From: Palsa-504 sp963787645
GTDB taxonomy: Bacteria > Actinomycetota > Actinomycetes > Streptosporangiales > Streptosporangiaceae
Direction: 5' to 3'
Length of the DNA: 64,000 bases
NCBI GenBank assembly: GCA_963787645.1
Contig: CAWBDS010000011.1
Span: 1,240,001-1,304,000 of the forward strand
Below are positions 1 through 9,796 of the stretch, piece by piece; position 1 is the stretch's first letter; each line of letters begins with the position of its first letter. The notes under the pieces were generated by a model, which was not told the origin of the DNA, made no database searches, and saw only the letters and a list, made by a program, of their open reading frames with translations. The position numbers and the translations under genes are program-made.

Positions 1-391
1 GGCGGTCGCGCTGGCCGCCGAGCCGCCGCCGGTCCAGGTGGTGGCGTTCGGCGAGGTGGCGCCGGTGGCGATGATGCTCGCGTCGCCCGAGCTGCTGCGC
101 GCCTGGGTGTCCGGCACGCTGGGCGGCCTGGCCACCGACGACGAGCCGCACGCCCGGCTGCGCGATACGCTGCTGGTCTTCCTGCGGCTCGGCGGCAGCT
201 ACAATGCGACCGCCGAACAGCTGATGGTGCACAAGAACACCGTCCAGTACCGGATCCGCCGGGCCGAGGAGAGCCTCGGACGGCCAGTGGGCGAGAACCC
301 GCATGATCTGGAGCTCGCGCTGCGCGTCAGCCACTGGCTGGGCTCGTCGGTGCTGCAGCCGGCCCGGGAGCGGCCCGGCGCCGCGCTATGA
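1..391 (+). CDS. PucR-family transcriptional regulator, C-terminal part (5' end outside window)
   Basis: The reading frame is open from the first bases of the window to TGA at 389-391, so only the C-terminus is seen. The visible segment holds the C-terminal helix-turn-helix of the PucR/CdaR family: a helix with LLVFLRLGGSYNATAEQL, followed by the recognition region with HKNTVQYRIRRAEE and then a DLELALRVSHWL helix. This domain binds DNA in regulators of purine catabolism and sugar-diacid use. The effector-sensing N-terminal domain lies outside the window, so the signal and targets are unknown. The gene faces an interrupted sensor gene across a 49-bp gap. Confidence 0.85.
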   Translation, partial: AVALAAEPPPVQVVAFGEVAPVAMMLASPELLRAWVSGTLGGLATDDEPHARLRDTLLVFLRLGGSYNATAEQLMVHKNTVQYRIRRAEESLGRPVGENPHDLELALRVSHWLGSSVLQPARERPGAAL

Positions 392-440
392 CCGGGCTTC
401 GGCGATCCGGGTGGCGGCGCGAACATCAGGAATCGCGTGT

Positions 441-1709
441 TCATGCGATGCCCGGGAGCGGGATGTCTTCCCGCGGCCTGCCGGGCACTTCTCGCGGGCC
501 GGGCTGCGGACCGGACCACAGGGACAGATGGGCCGGCTGCAGGGCCTGATCCACGGCGGCGGCCAGGTCGGCGCGGATGGTGTCCAGATCGGTGGCGTCC
601 TGCAGCCGGGCCGCGAATGCGGTGATGACCAGCTCCGCGTTGTACCGGGACCGGTTGAACCGGCGGTCCACGACCCGCTGCACCCGGCTGCGCAGCGGGT
701 GGAACAGGGCCGCGGCGACCAGTGTGGACGCGGCCACCGCGACCGGGGATTGCGCGCGGAACACCTGGGTGGCCAGCAGTACCAGCCCGGCGTACAGCCC
801 GACCAGCAGTCCGGTGACGATTGCGTAGGACACGGTGCGGGAGATCAGCCGGTCGATGTCGTACAGGCGGTACTTCAGCACCGCTACTGCGCAGGCCAGC
901 GGAATGCCCGCGACCGGAGTGAGGATCAGCAAGTACTACAACAGGTCGGCGGCCCAGGTATCGGCGCCGTGGGTGATCGCATCGCACACGCCGGTCCCCG
1001 CGAGCCAGCACAGGGTGAGCAAGCCGACCCAGGCCAGCCAGGCCAGCTGCTTGCGGCGTTCGATGGTGGCGCCGCGCCGCCGCGCGAACACCGACGCCGC
1101 CGAGGCCACCATGGCGATCAGGATCAGGCCGTAAGCCACGGTGAGCAGGCCGCTGAACCAGCCGTGCCGCGGGAAGATCCCCACCGGATTGGGGAAGCTG
1201 CGGCCGGTGCGATCCAGCACGTCAGTCAGCCCGGCGCTGATCCGGCCCGCCTGCATCTGACCCGCGACCGAGCCGGCCGTGGCGGCCAGGATCACCCACG
1301 GCACCGGCCGCCAGCGACGCGACGGCAGCCGTCCGTCCGGGAACAGCAAGATCAGGAACAGCAGCAGGAACAGGGCCAGCTCGATCATGACCACGGAGAA
1401 CCAGCCGGCCAGCGGCGCGCCGGGCAGGGACCCGGGGGCCGTGACGAGCCCGTACATCGTGTACTGCTCGGTCAGCAGTTCCGCGGCCACCAGCAGCCCG
1501 ATCACACTTAGCAGCCAGCCGATCGGGTTTTGCGCCAGCCGCCTGGTGATGAGCCAGCCCGCACCCGCGTACAGCACGGCAGCGCTGCCCAGGACGGTCT
1601 CGAAGCCGAGCCACCGCGCCATCACGCGACCGTTCAGCCCCAGCAGAGCGAGCGCCGCCGCGAGCACCAGCGGCGTCAATTCGCTCAGTGACCGGGACAT
1701 CACGCGCAC
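441..1709 (-). pseudogene. Multi-pass membrane sensor (histidine-kinase-like, no kinase core), split by an in-frame TAG
   Basis: Two open segments (936-1709 and 441-932) lie in the same frame and are separated only by one TAG codon at 936-938. Together they give about 420 residues with roughly ten hydrophobic segments. Near the join is the KYRLYDIDRLISRTVSY signature, then DRRFNRSRYNAE and a short cytoplasmic piece ending in AHLSLW. This architecture is the membrane input half of a group of actinobacterial histidine kinases, but no H-box or HATPase domain follows. Starts at 1709 (GTG) or 1700 (ATG) are both possible. The downstream half could restart at a TTG at 930-932. Either the gene is decaying, the amber codon is a sequence error, or two polypeptides are made. 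Confidence 0.7.
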
Positions 1710-1787
1710 CCGCCCGCCTTACGAAGGCAGCGTTCCGGGACCGTTACGGACTCTGGTCCGCCGGCCGGCGTGCACGAGACTGGGCAG

Positions 1788-2981
1788 ATGCCATACTCCG
1801 CGCTTTCGCACCTCGACTGCTCGCGCTGCTCGGCCCGGTATGACGCGGACCAGGTCCAGGGCACCTGTTCCTGCGGGGCTCCGCTGCTGGCCCGGTACGA
1901 CCTGGAGCAGGTGGCCGGCCAGGTGTCGCCGCGGGAGATCGCGGGCCGGCCGCCGGACCTGTGGCGGTACCACGAGCTACTGCCGGTCCGCCACGCGTCC
2001 AACGTGGTGAGCCTCGGCGAGGGGATGACGCCGCTGGTGCCGGTGCCGCGGATCGGCCGGGAGCTCGGCGTGCCGGGTCTGCTGATGAAGGACGAGGGGC
2101 TGCTGCCCACCGGGACGTTCAAGGCCCGCGGCGCCGCGGTCGGGGTGTCGCGGGCCGCCGAGCTGGGCGTGGCGGGGATCGCCATGCCGACCAACGGCAA
2201 TGCCGGGGCGGCCTGGGCCTTGTATGCGGCGCGGGCCGGGATGCGCAGCCTGATCGTGATGCCGGCCGGGGCTCCGCCGGTCACCCAGGCCGAATGCGCC
2301 GCGGCCGGCGCCGAGCTGCACCTGGTCGACGGCACGATCGCGGACGCGGGCGCGATGGTCACCGAGGTTCTGGCCGAGCGCCCCGGTTACCAGAACACCG
2401 CAACACTCAAGGAGCCGTACCGCATCGAGGGCAAGAAGACGATGGGCCTGGAGATCGCCGAGCAGCTCGGCTGGCGGATGCCCGGCGTAATCGTGTACCC
2501 CACCGGGGGCGGCGTCGGCATCATCGGCATCCACAAGGCCCTGCACGAACTGCTCGAGCTCGGCTGGGTGTCCGGTGACCTGCCCCGGCTGGTGGCCGTC
2601 CAGGCCGAGGGCTGCGCGCCGATCGTGACCGCGTTCCAGGCCGGCGCCGCGGTCAGCGAGCCGTGGCCGGAGCCGAAGACGGTGGCGTTCGGCCTCACGG
2701 TTCCCAAGGCCCTGGGCGACTTCCTCGTCCTGAACGCGCTCTACGCCACCGGCGGGACCGCGGTGGCGGTGAGCGATGAAGCGCTGCTCGCCGAGCAGCG
2801 CGTGGTGACCCGGCTGGAGGGCAGCCTCATCTGCCCGGAGGGCGCGGCGTGCTTCGCCGCCGTCCGGCAGCTGCGGGCCTCGGGCTGGCTGTCGGAGACC
2901 GATGAGGTGGTCGTGCTCAACACCGGGACGGGGCTGATCTACCCGCAGACCCTGGCCGCCGAGGCGCCATTGCTACCGTGA
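1788..2981 (+). CDS. thrC: Threonine synthase
   Basis: PLP enzyme that converts O-phosphohomoserine to threonine and phosphate. The 397-residue product starts with a small zinc-ribbon-like motif (CSRC near residue 10, CSC near 30), typical of the long-form threonine synthases. The PLP lysine is K112 in TGTFKARG, and a glycine-rich phosphate-binding loop (PTGGGVGIIG) follows. I chose ATG 1788 because related proteins begin MPYxALSHL; an in-frame GTG at 1770 would add six residues. It is divergent from the membrane sensor. No hom or thrB is adjacent, so it is a detached threonine-pathway gene. Confidence 0.9.
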   Translation: MPYSALSHLDCSRCSARYDADQVQGTCSCGAPLLARYDLEQVAGQVSPREIAGRPPDLWRYHELLPVRHASNVVSLGEGMTPLVPVPRIGRELGVPGLLMKDEGLLPTGTFKARGAAVGVSRAAELGVAGIAMPTNGNAGAAWALYAARAGMRSLIVMPAGAPPVTQAECAAAGAELHLVDGTIADAGAMVTEVLAERPGYQNTATLKEPYRIEGKKTMGLEIAEQLGWRMPGVIVYPTGGGVGIIGIHKALHELLELGWVSGDLPRLVAVQAEGCAPIVTAFQAGAAVSEPWPEPKTVAFGLTVPKALGDFLVLNALYATGGTAVAVSDEALLAEQRVVTRLEGSLICPEGAACFAAVRQLRASGWLSETDEVVVLNTGTGLIYPQTLAAEAPLLP

Positions 2982-3005
2982 TCGAACCCGATTCCGCCTC
3001 GCTGC

Positions 3006-3645
3006 GTGGCGGTGGTGGACGAGGTGGCCGCCCGGTTCGGCCGGATCGACGTGCTGGTCAACAACGCGGGCCGCACCCAGGTCGGCGCCCTGGAGGAGAC
3101 CGCCGAGCGCGAGCTGCGCGACCTGTTCGACCTGCACTTCTTCGGGCCCGCGACGCTGATCCGGGCGGCGCTGCCGCACATGCGCCGGGCCGGGCGCGGC
3201 GCGGTGGTGCAGATGTCCAGCGTGGGCGGGCAGGTCACCGGGCCGGGCTTCGGCGCCTACTGCGCCACGAAGTTCGCGCTGGAGGGCCTCACCCAGACGC
3301 TGAGCCAGGAGGTCGCCTTCGGGGTCACGTTCCTGATCGTGGAACCGGGGCGTTCCGGACCGGGCTGTTCAATCCGGGCGCGGCCTACGTGTCGGCGCCC
3401 GGCCGGAATACGCGGCCACCGTGGGACCGATCCGGGACTACCTGCGCAGCGGGGACGGCACCCAGCCCGGCGACCCGGCCAAGGCGGCCCAGGCCATCCT
3501 GACCGCGCTCGACGCGCCGGATCCGCCGCTGCGGCTGGTCCTCGGCGGCGACGCCACCGACCGGATCCGCGACCGCCTGGGATCCCTCACCGCCGAGCTG
3601 AGCCGATGGGAGGCGGTCGGCCCCGACACCGACCTCGGCTCCTGA
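3006..3645 (+). pseudogene. Short-chain dehydrogenase/reductase remnant (5' truncated, two frameshifts)
   Basis: The sequence encodes an SDR core: NNAG at the end of beta-4 (from VLVNNAGRTQ), MSSVGGQ with the catalytic Ser, and YCATKFA with the catalytic Tyr-x3-Lys. The N-terminal Rossmann strand with the GxxxGxG cofactor motif is absent; similarity starts abruptly at AVVDEVAARFG near 3006, only 25 bp after thrC. After LIVEPG the frame breaks at a G run (3347-3350) and again at a C run (3398-3400). Each break is repaired by adding one base to the run. The third segment reads to TGA at 3643-3645. It cannot make a working oxidoreductase as written. Confidence 0.75.
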
Positions 3646-3687
3646 TCCGCCTCCCGGCTGGGTCCCCGAGCCTCGCGACTGGCAAGT

Positions 3688-3722
3688 CGTAGCGACACCG
3701 GTGGAGCATCGGTGTCGCTACG
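3688..3722. terminator. Perfect 13-bp inverted repeat between convergent genes
   Basis: Arms CGTAGCGACACCG (3688-3700) and CGGTGTCGCTACG (3710-3722) pair perfectly around a 9-nt loop. There is no long T run on either side. It lies between the converging SDR remnant and VOC gene and probably acts as a bidirectional terminator. Confidence 0.6.
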
Positions 3723-3796
3723 GCTGCGGCCCGCGGGCAAGCCGGGTGGCATTGCGGAGGTCTGCGGGACGGGTGGGACTTGCGGGACACGGCGGG

Positions 3797-4225
3797 TCAC
3801 CGGTCAAGGATGGCGCGCCAGCCGCCGGGCAGGATGGTCTGGCCGACTTCGATCAGGTGACCGTCGGGGTCGCGGATGTAGCAGCGGATCTCGGTCCGGT
3901 GCTGTTTCGGCGGCGTGAGGAACTCCGCGCCGCGGGATTTCCAGTCGGCGTAGGCCGCTTCGATGTCCGAGACCCTGAGGTTCAGGAAGGCGCTGGTCCG
4001 GTCTGGATCGGGCGGTGTCTCGAGGATGACCGCGGGTTTGTCGTCGGTCGGGCCGCCGCCGGTGTTGATGATGATCCAGCTGTTGGCGAGCGCGACGTAC
4101 GACGGCTCGCCCGCCAGGACGGTCCTGCCTCCGAGCACCTCGGTGTAGAAGCGCCGGGACCGTTCGACGTCGGCGACGACGATGAAGTGGGTGACGGCGA
4201 TCTCGCAGGCGGGCGGGGTGCTCAT
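3797..4225 (-). CDS. VOC family (glyoxalase/bleomycin-resistance-like) protein
   Basis: A 142-residue single-module vicinal-oxygen-chelate protein. It shows the opening beta strand and helix (THFIVVADVERSRRFYTEVLG), a central LNLRVSDIEAAY strand-helix, and the closing YIRDPDGHLIEVGQ strand, whose Glu is usually a metal ligand. Such proteins include glyoxalase I, dioxygenases and antibiotic-binding proteins; the substrate cannot be told from sequence. A GAGGAG ribosome site lies about 11 bp upstream of the ATG. It is divergent from fumC, with about 140 bp between the starts. Confidence 0.85.
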   Translation of the reverse strand: MSTPPACEIAVTHFIVVADVERSRRFYTEVLGGRTVLAGEPSYVALANSWIIINTGGGPTDDKPAVILETPPDPDRTSAFLNLRVSDIEAAYADWKSRGAEFLTPPKQHRTEIRCYIRDPDGHLIEVGQTILPGGWRAILDR

Positions 4226-4368
4226 AGCCGGTCATCTCCTCGTGGGTTCGCTGGCCACGTCAGGGGATCTAGGGGGCCGGCCAGGGTGTCCCCCCGGGGT
4301 GCTTCCGAACCGTCCCGAGCGTGACGATGATGGTCATAAGGCTGCCACGTGTGAGGAGAGAACGCGCC

Positions 4369-5838
<1,470 letters not shown>

Positions 5839-5839
5839 C

Positions 5840-6669
5840 ATGCAGACCCTGAAGGGCGAGCAGGCCAGCGGCTCCGAGATGCTGGTCGGCAAGGCGGCGC
5901 TCGTCGCCTCGGTCGGCGGGACGCGGGGCTACGCGGACTGGACCAACCCCGATCACCGGCTGCGGCGGCTGCTGGCCGAGTTCATCGGGATGGCCGGGCT
6001 GACCTTCGTGCTGTCCGGCGGCGCGGCCATCTTGGCCCGGTACGGCGGGCGCGGCCTGCAGCCCTGGCAGGTCGTGCTGGTGCTGTCGCTGGTCTCGGCG
6101 CTGTGGCTGGTGGTCGCGGTGTACTTCCTGGGCGACATCTCGGCCCACTTCAACCTGGCCACCACGTTGGCCTTCGCGCTGCGCAAGGACATGGGCTGGG
6201 TGATGGCCGGCGTCTACTGGGTGGTCCAGTTCACCGCCGCCATCTGCGGGTCGCTGCTGGCCCGGGGGTTCTTCGGCCCGGCCGGGCACCTGGCCGCCAC
6301 CATGCCCAAGCCGGGCCAGTCCTGGCAGGCGACCGGGTTCGAGACCGTCATCACCTTCGGCCTGGTGCTGATGATCTTGAACCTGGCCAACGGGCCCAAG
6401 CTCAACGGGCCGTTCGTCCCGCTGGCCGTGGGGGCCTACATCATGGGCTGGGGCACGATGGGGGGCCGTTCGAGGGGGCCTCGATGAACCCGGCCCGCAG
6501 CTTCGGGCCCGACGTGGCCATCGGCAACCTGTCCACTTGGTGGGTGTACCTGATCGGGCCGGTCGCCGGCGCGGTCATCGCGGTGGGGGTCGCCTACGTG
6601 CTGCGCGGGCCGGCCAAGGCCGAGGAGGCCGGCGCCGCCCAGGGCACCCCGCTGGACCGCACCGCCTGA
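5840..6669 (+). pseudogene. MIP/aquaporin family channel, frameshifted near the 3' end
   Basis: Membrane channel of the major intrinsic protein family. Residues 1-207 run from 5840 in one frame; the C-terminus (PFEGASMNPARSFGP onward) continues in another frame to TGA 6667-6669. The break is at a six-G run (6460-6465); seven G would restore one 277-residue protein. Six hydrophobic helices are visible once joined. The second pore box is a standard NPA (in SMNPARSFG), but the first box reads NLA (residues 105-107, HFNLATTLAF), which would alter the pore constriction. It starts one base after fumC. Function (water, glycerol or another solute) is unknown. Confidence 0.75.
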
Positions 6670-6671
6670 CC

Positions 6672-6710
6672 GGACCGGATCAGCGGACCGGATCGGCGGG
6701 CCGGATCGGC
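6672..6710. repeat. Three tandem 13-bp units downstream of the aquaporin
   Basis: Units GGACCGGATCAGC, GGACCGGATCGGC and GGGCCGGATCGGC follow each other directly after the aquaporin stop. They fill the gap before the convergent B12-binding gene. Confidence 0.7.
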
Positions 6711-6747
6711 GGCCCGGCGGGGCCGTCGGCGGCGCTGGCGGGACTGG

Positions 6748-7161
6748 TCAGGCCTGGGTCTCGGCGACTTCCTGGCCGAACTCGGCCCGGACCCAGGCCA
6801 CGATGTCGGTGGTGGGCGCGCCCGGGGTGAAGATCCTGGCCACCCCCATCCGGTAGAGCTCCTCGATGTCCTCCTCGGGGATGATGCCGCCGCCGAACAC
6901 CACGATGTCGGACGCGCCGCGTTCGGCAAGCAGGTCGATGACCCGGCGGAACAGCGTCATGTGCGCACCGGACAAGATGGACAGGCCGACCGCGTCCACG
7001 TCTTCCTGGATCGCGGCGGCCACGATCTGCTCGGGGGTCTGATGCAGCCCGGTGTAGATGACCTCTACTCCGGCGTCACGCAGCGCCCGGGCCACGACCT
7101 TAGCCCCGCGGTCATGGCCATCGAGCCCGACCTTGGCCACGATGACCCGGATCTTGTCCAT
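6748..7161 (-). CDS. Stand-alone cobalamin (B12)-binding subunit of an acyl-CoA mutase
   Basis: 137 residues that match the C-terminal B12-binding domain of methylmalonyl-CoA mutase, or the separate small subunit of isobutyryl-CoA mutase (IcmB type). The DxHxxG motif (D14, H16, G19 in GLDGHDRGAK) supplies the lower axial His to cobalt. SILSGAH and FGGGIIPEEDI line the dimethylbenzimidazole tail pocket. It needs a separate catalytic TIM-barrel subunit, which is not in this window. The gene sits 9 bp downstream of the LCP gene on the same strand, probably by chance. Confidence 0.85.
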   Translation of the reverse strand: MDKIRVIVAKVGLDGHDRGAKVVARALRDAGVEVIYTGLHQTPEQIVAAAIQEDVDAVGLSILSGAHMTLFRRVIDLLAERGASDIVVFGGGIIPEEDIEELYRMGVARIFTPGAPTTDIVAWVRAEFGQEVAETQA

Positions 7162-7170
7162 GCCACCAGC

Positions 7171-8736
7171 CTAGTCGACGCAGGGAATGCCGTTCTTGGC
7201 GGTGACCGCGCCGGCCCCCGGGGCGGTGGACGAGGCCGACGCCGACGCCGACGCCGAGGAGGTGGACGTGGACGGCGACGGCGACGGCGACGGCGACGCG
7301 GAGTTCGTGCTGGTGCTGGCCGCGCCGCCGGGCACGGTAGCGTCCGCGCCGAGCAGGACCTGGACGTGACCGGCCGCGATCGTCGAGCTGGCCGTGGCGG
7401 TCACGCCGAACAGCGACGCGATCTTGGTCGCGCTGGCCTCGGTACCCGTGCCGTACAGGACCTGGGTGGTGGCGAGCGCGCCGGTGTTGCCGACCTGGCC
7501 CGCCGTGAAGCCGTCCTTGACCAGGGCCGTCGAGACCTGGCCGGCCAGGCCCTGGGTGTTGCCGCCGTTGAGGACGTCCACCGTGACCTGGCTGTCGCCC
7601 ACGATGGCGGCCGATGTGGGCGACGCCGAGGCTGAGGCCGAGGACTTGGGCACCGGGTAGAACGTCTGCTGGATGATCTGCTGGATCTGCGGCACGTCGA
7701 TCTGGTTGGCGTCCTGGCCGTCGATGGTGATGGGCGCCACCTCCGGCAGGGTGCGGAAGGTGACGTTGCCCAGGCTGAGCCCGTTCATCTGGCCGATGAA
7801 CTCGAGCAGGTTCCAGCCCTGGTCGGTGATCAGGTAATGACTGGCCACCGACAGCAGGGCGTTCAGCTTGGTCAGGTCGTCGAGCACGCCGTCGTCGCGC
7901 AGTTCCTTGGTGACCGAGTCGATGACCGCCTGCTGGCGCTTGGTGCGGTCGAAGTCGCCGTTGGTCAGGCCGTGCCGCTGACGGACGAAGGCCAGCGCCT
8001 GCTTGGCGTTCAGGTGCTGGTAGCCGGCCCGCTTGGCGGAGAAGCCGGAATACGGGTCGTACGGGACCGCGTGGGTGAGGCACACCTCCACGCCGCCGAC
8101 CACCTTGGCCAGCTCGTAGAACCCGTCCAGGTTGAGCTCGGCGAAGTGGTCGATGTGCACGCCGGTCAGCGACTCCACCGTGGCCACCTCGGCCGCCCGG
8201 CCCGCCTCGTTACCCGCGTAGGCGAGCGCGTCCTGGGTGATGGTGGGGTCCTGCGCCTTGGCCTGGTTCTCCGCGGCCGCCAGGGCCAGGCCGTAGGCCT
8301 GGTCGATCTTGCCCTGGGTCTGCCCGTCGTAGGCGGTGGGGAAGGTGACCCAGTCATCGCGCGGGATGGAGAAGCCGACCGCCTTCCCGCCGTTGGCGAA
8401 AATATGGATCAAGATGAGCGTATTGGTGTCGTTGCCGCCGCAGCCGGCCGCGACCTCGGCCGCGTTGCAGGCGTGCAGGGCCTTGAGGACGTCGGGCGGC
8501 AAGATGTTGCCGTTCCAGTCGGTCCGGCTTTCCAGGCCCATCAGCAGGATGTTCTGCGCCCCGACGGACGGGCCGCTGACGATCGCGTGCGAACCCCCGA
8601 TGGCATCCACGTTCTTGACCACGAAGTACGAGAAGCCGCTGATGGCGAGCACGAGCGCGGCGGCGATGCAGCTCAGTGCGTACCCGGCCTTGCCGGCGGC
8701 ACCCCACAGGGGCGGCCGCGACCCTGACCTCACCAT
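7171..8736 (-). CDS. LytR-CpsA-Psr (LCP) family cell-wall glycopolymer ligase with LytR C-terminal domain
   Basis: LCP enzymes move lipid-linked glycopolymers onto peptidoglycan (or arabinogalactan) outside the membrane. The 521-residue product has a TM anchor at about 17-40 and then the LCP core: FSIPRDDWV (residues 122-130, with the pyrophosphate-binding Arg), GKIDQAYG, and RQRHGLTNGDFDRTKRQQ with the conserved Arg residues. A LytR_C domain follows at about 375-460 (VTVDVLNGGNTQGLAGQV). The tail is a Ser/Ala/Pro-rich low-complexity stretch ending in CVD. It is divergent from the DUF6542 membrane protein. Confidence 0.9.
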   Translation of the reverse strand: MVRSGSRPPLWGAAGKAGYALSCIAAALVLAISGFSYFVVKNVDAIGGSHAIVSGPSVGAQNILLMGLESRTDWNGNILPPDVLKALHACNAAEVAAGCGGNDTNTLILIHIFANGGKAVGFSIPRDDWVTFPTAYDGQTQGKIDQAYGLALAAAENQAKAQDPTITQDALAYAGNEAGRAAEVATVESLTGVHIDHFAELNLDGFYELAKVVGGVEVCLTHAVPYDPYSGFSAKRAGYQHLNAKQALAFVRQRHGLTNGDFDRTKRQQAVIDSVTKELRDDGVLDDLTKLNALLSVASHYLITDQGWNLLEFIGQMNGLSLGNVTFRTLPEVAPITIDGQDANQIDVPQIQQIIQQTFYPVPKSSASASASPTSAAIVGDSQVTVDVLNGGNTQGLAGQVSTALVKDGFTAGQVGNTGALATTQVLYGTGTEASATKIASLFGVTATASSTIAAGHVQVLLGADATVPGGAASTSTNSASPSPSPSPSTSTSSASASASASSTAPGAGAVTAKNGIPCVD

Positions 8737-8839
8737 CTCGTTCTTCCTCCGGAATACCGGGGGTGGTTGGTTACCGTCCGACGAAGCCTACCTTCACGGC
8801 CCCGTTACCAACGCGCAACGACTAACATCCAAAGCACAT

Positions 8840-9796
8840 ATGAGCGACCCACGACGGCGCGATGCGCGCCCGAGCAGGCCATACGGCGGCGAGCCTGGAG
8901 GCAGGACGCCACGCCGGGAGCCGCGCCGGGGCGACACGACGTCACGGCGGGCGGCGGGCGGCGGCCGGAAGGGCACCGGGCCTGCGGCCTCCTCCAGGCT
9001 GCGCCGCGGTCGGCCTGACCGCGGCTCCGCCGGCTGGAGCGGGCGGCTGAGCCGGATCTGGGAAGGTTCGCTGCGCGGCAGCCTCGGGATCTGCGTCATC
9101 GTCGGCAGCGCCCTGATCGGCACCATCGCCACCATCGTGACCCGGGCCCAGCCGGGTACCGTGCTGGGTCTGTTCGTGCTGGCCGGCACGGTGGCCGCGG
9201 CGCTGACCGTCCAGCCCAGGACCGGGCGGCTGATCTTCCCGGTGCCGGCCCTGTGCTATCTGCTCGGCGCGCTGGCGTCCGGGGTGGTCTACGACCACTC
9301 GGCGGACAAGACCGAGATCGCGGTGGGCGCGACGCAGTGGATCGCCAACGGGTTCTTCGTGATGGTGCTGAGTACCCTGCTGGCCATCGCGCTGACCACG
9401 GTGCGCTGGTTCCTGTGGCGCCGCGACCAGCGGGCCCCGAGGCCGCCGGGCTGGTCGGGCCCGGAACCGTCGCGGTACGGCGGCGGCTTGGACGGCCGCT
9501 CCGACGGCCGGCCAGAACCGCGTCCGCGGCGCGCTGGGCCGACCGCTACCGGGCCGACCGCTACCGGGCCGACCGCTACCGGGCCTATCGGTACCGGGCC
9601 TATCGGTACCGGGCCGACCGCTACCGGGCCGATCGGTACGGGACCGACCGCTACCGGGCCGATCGGGAGCGGGCCGGGGACGCAGCCGGTCAAGCGTCAG
9701 CCGGGACAGACCGGACCGCAGGGGACCGGCGGCCGGGGTCCGCGTCCAGAGCCGCGACCGGGTTCTGGACCCTACAACTTCTCCAGCGGGGCGTAG
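8840..9796 (+). CDS. DUF6542 membrane protein with tandem-repeat tail
   Basis: 318 residues. A very basic, Arg/Gly-rich N-terminus (about 1-80) precedes four hydrophobic segments between about 85 and 195 that match the actinobacterial DUF6542 domain (VQPRTGRLIFPVPAL and VYDHSADKTE lie within it). The C-terminal third is disordered: nine 15-bp repeats give GP(T/I)(A/G)TG units, then a P/G/Q-rich end. Start at ATG 8840 opens MSDPRRRD; the in-frame upstream region is antisense to the LCP gene. Its last 25 bp overlap the 3' end of pcrA on the opposite strand. Function unknown. Confidence 0.75.
   Translation: MSDPRRRDARPSRPYGGEPGGRTPRREPRRGDTTSRRAAGGGRKGTGPAASSRLRRGRPDRGSAGWSGRLSRIWEGSLRGSLGICVIVGSALIGTIATIVTRAQPGTVLGLFVLAGTVAAALTVQPRTGRLIFPVPALCYLLGALASGVVYDHSADKTEIAVGATQWIANGFFVMVLSTLLAIALTTVRWFLWRRDQRAPRPPGWSGPEPSRYGGGLDGRSDGRPEPRPRRAGPTATGPTATGPTATGPIGTGPIGTGPTATGPIGTGPTATGPIGSGPGTQPVKRQPGQTGPQGTGGRGPRPEPRPGSGPYNFSSGA
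9536..9670. repeat. Nine tandem 15-bp repeats inside the DUF6542 gene
   Basis: Units of the type GGGCCGACCGCTACC and GGGCCTATCGGTACC repeat nine times without gaps. The length is a multiple of three, so the reading frame is preserved. The first three units are identical; later ones have single-base changes. Confidence 0.9.

Noticed and set aside
7187..7369. Small ORF rich in Asp-Ala-Asp repeats
   Set aside because: Antisense to the Ser/Ala-rich tail of the LCP gene; simple-sequence shadow.
9536..9670. CRISPR array
   Set aside because: Units are 15 bp with no spacers and lie inside a coding sequence.
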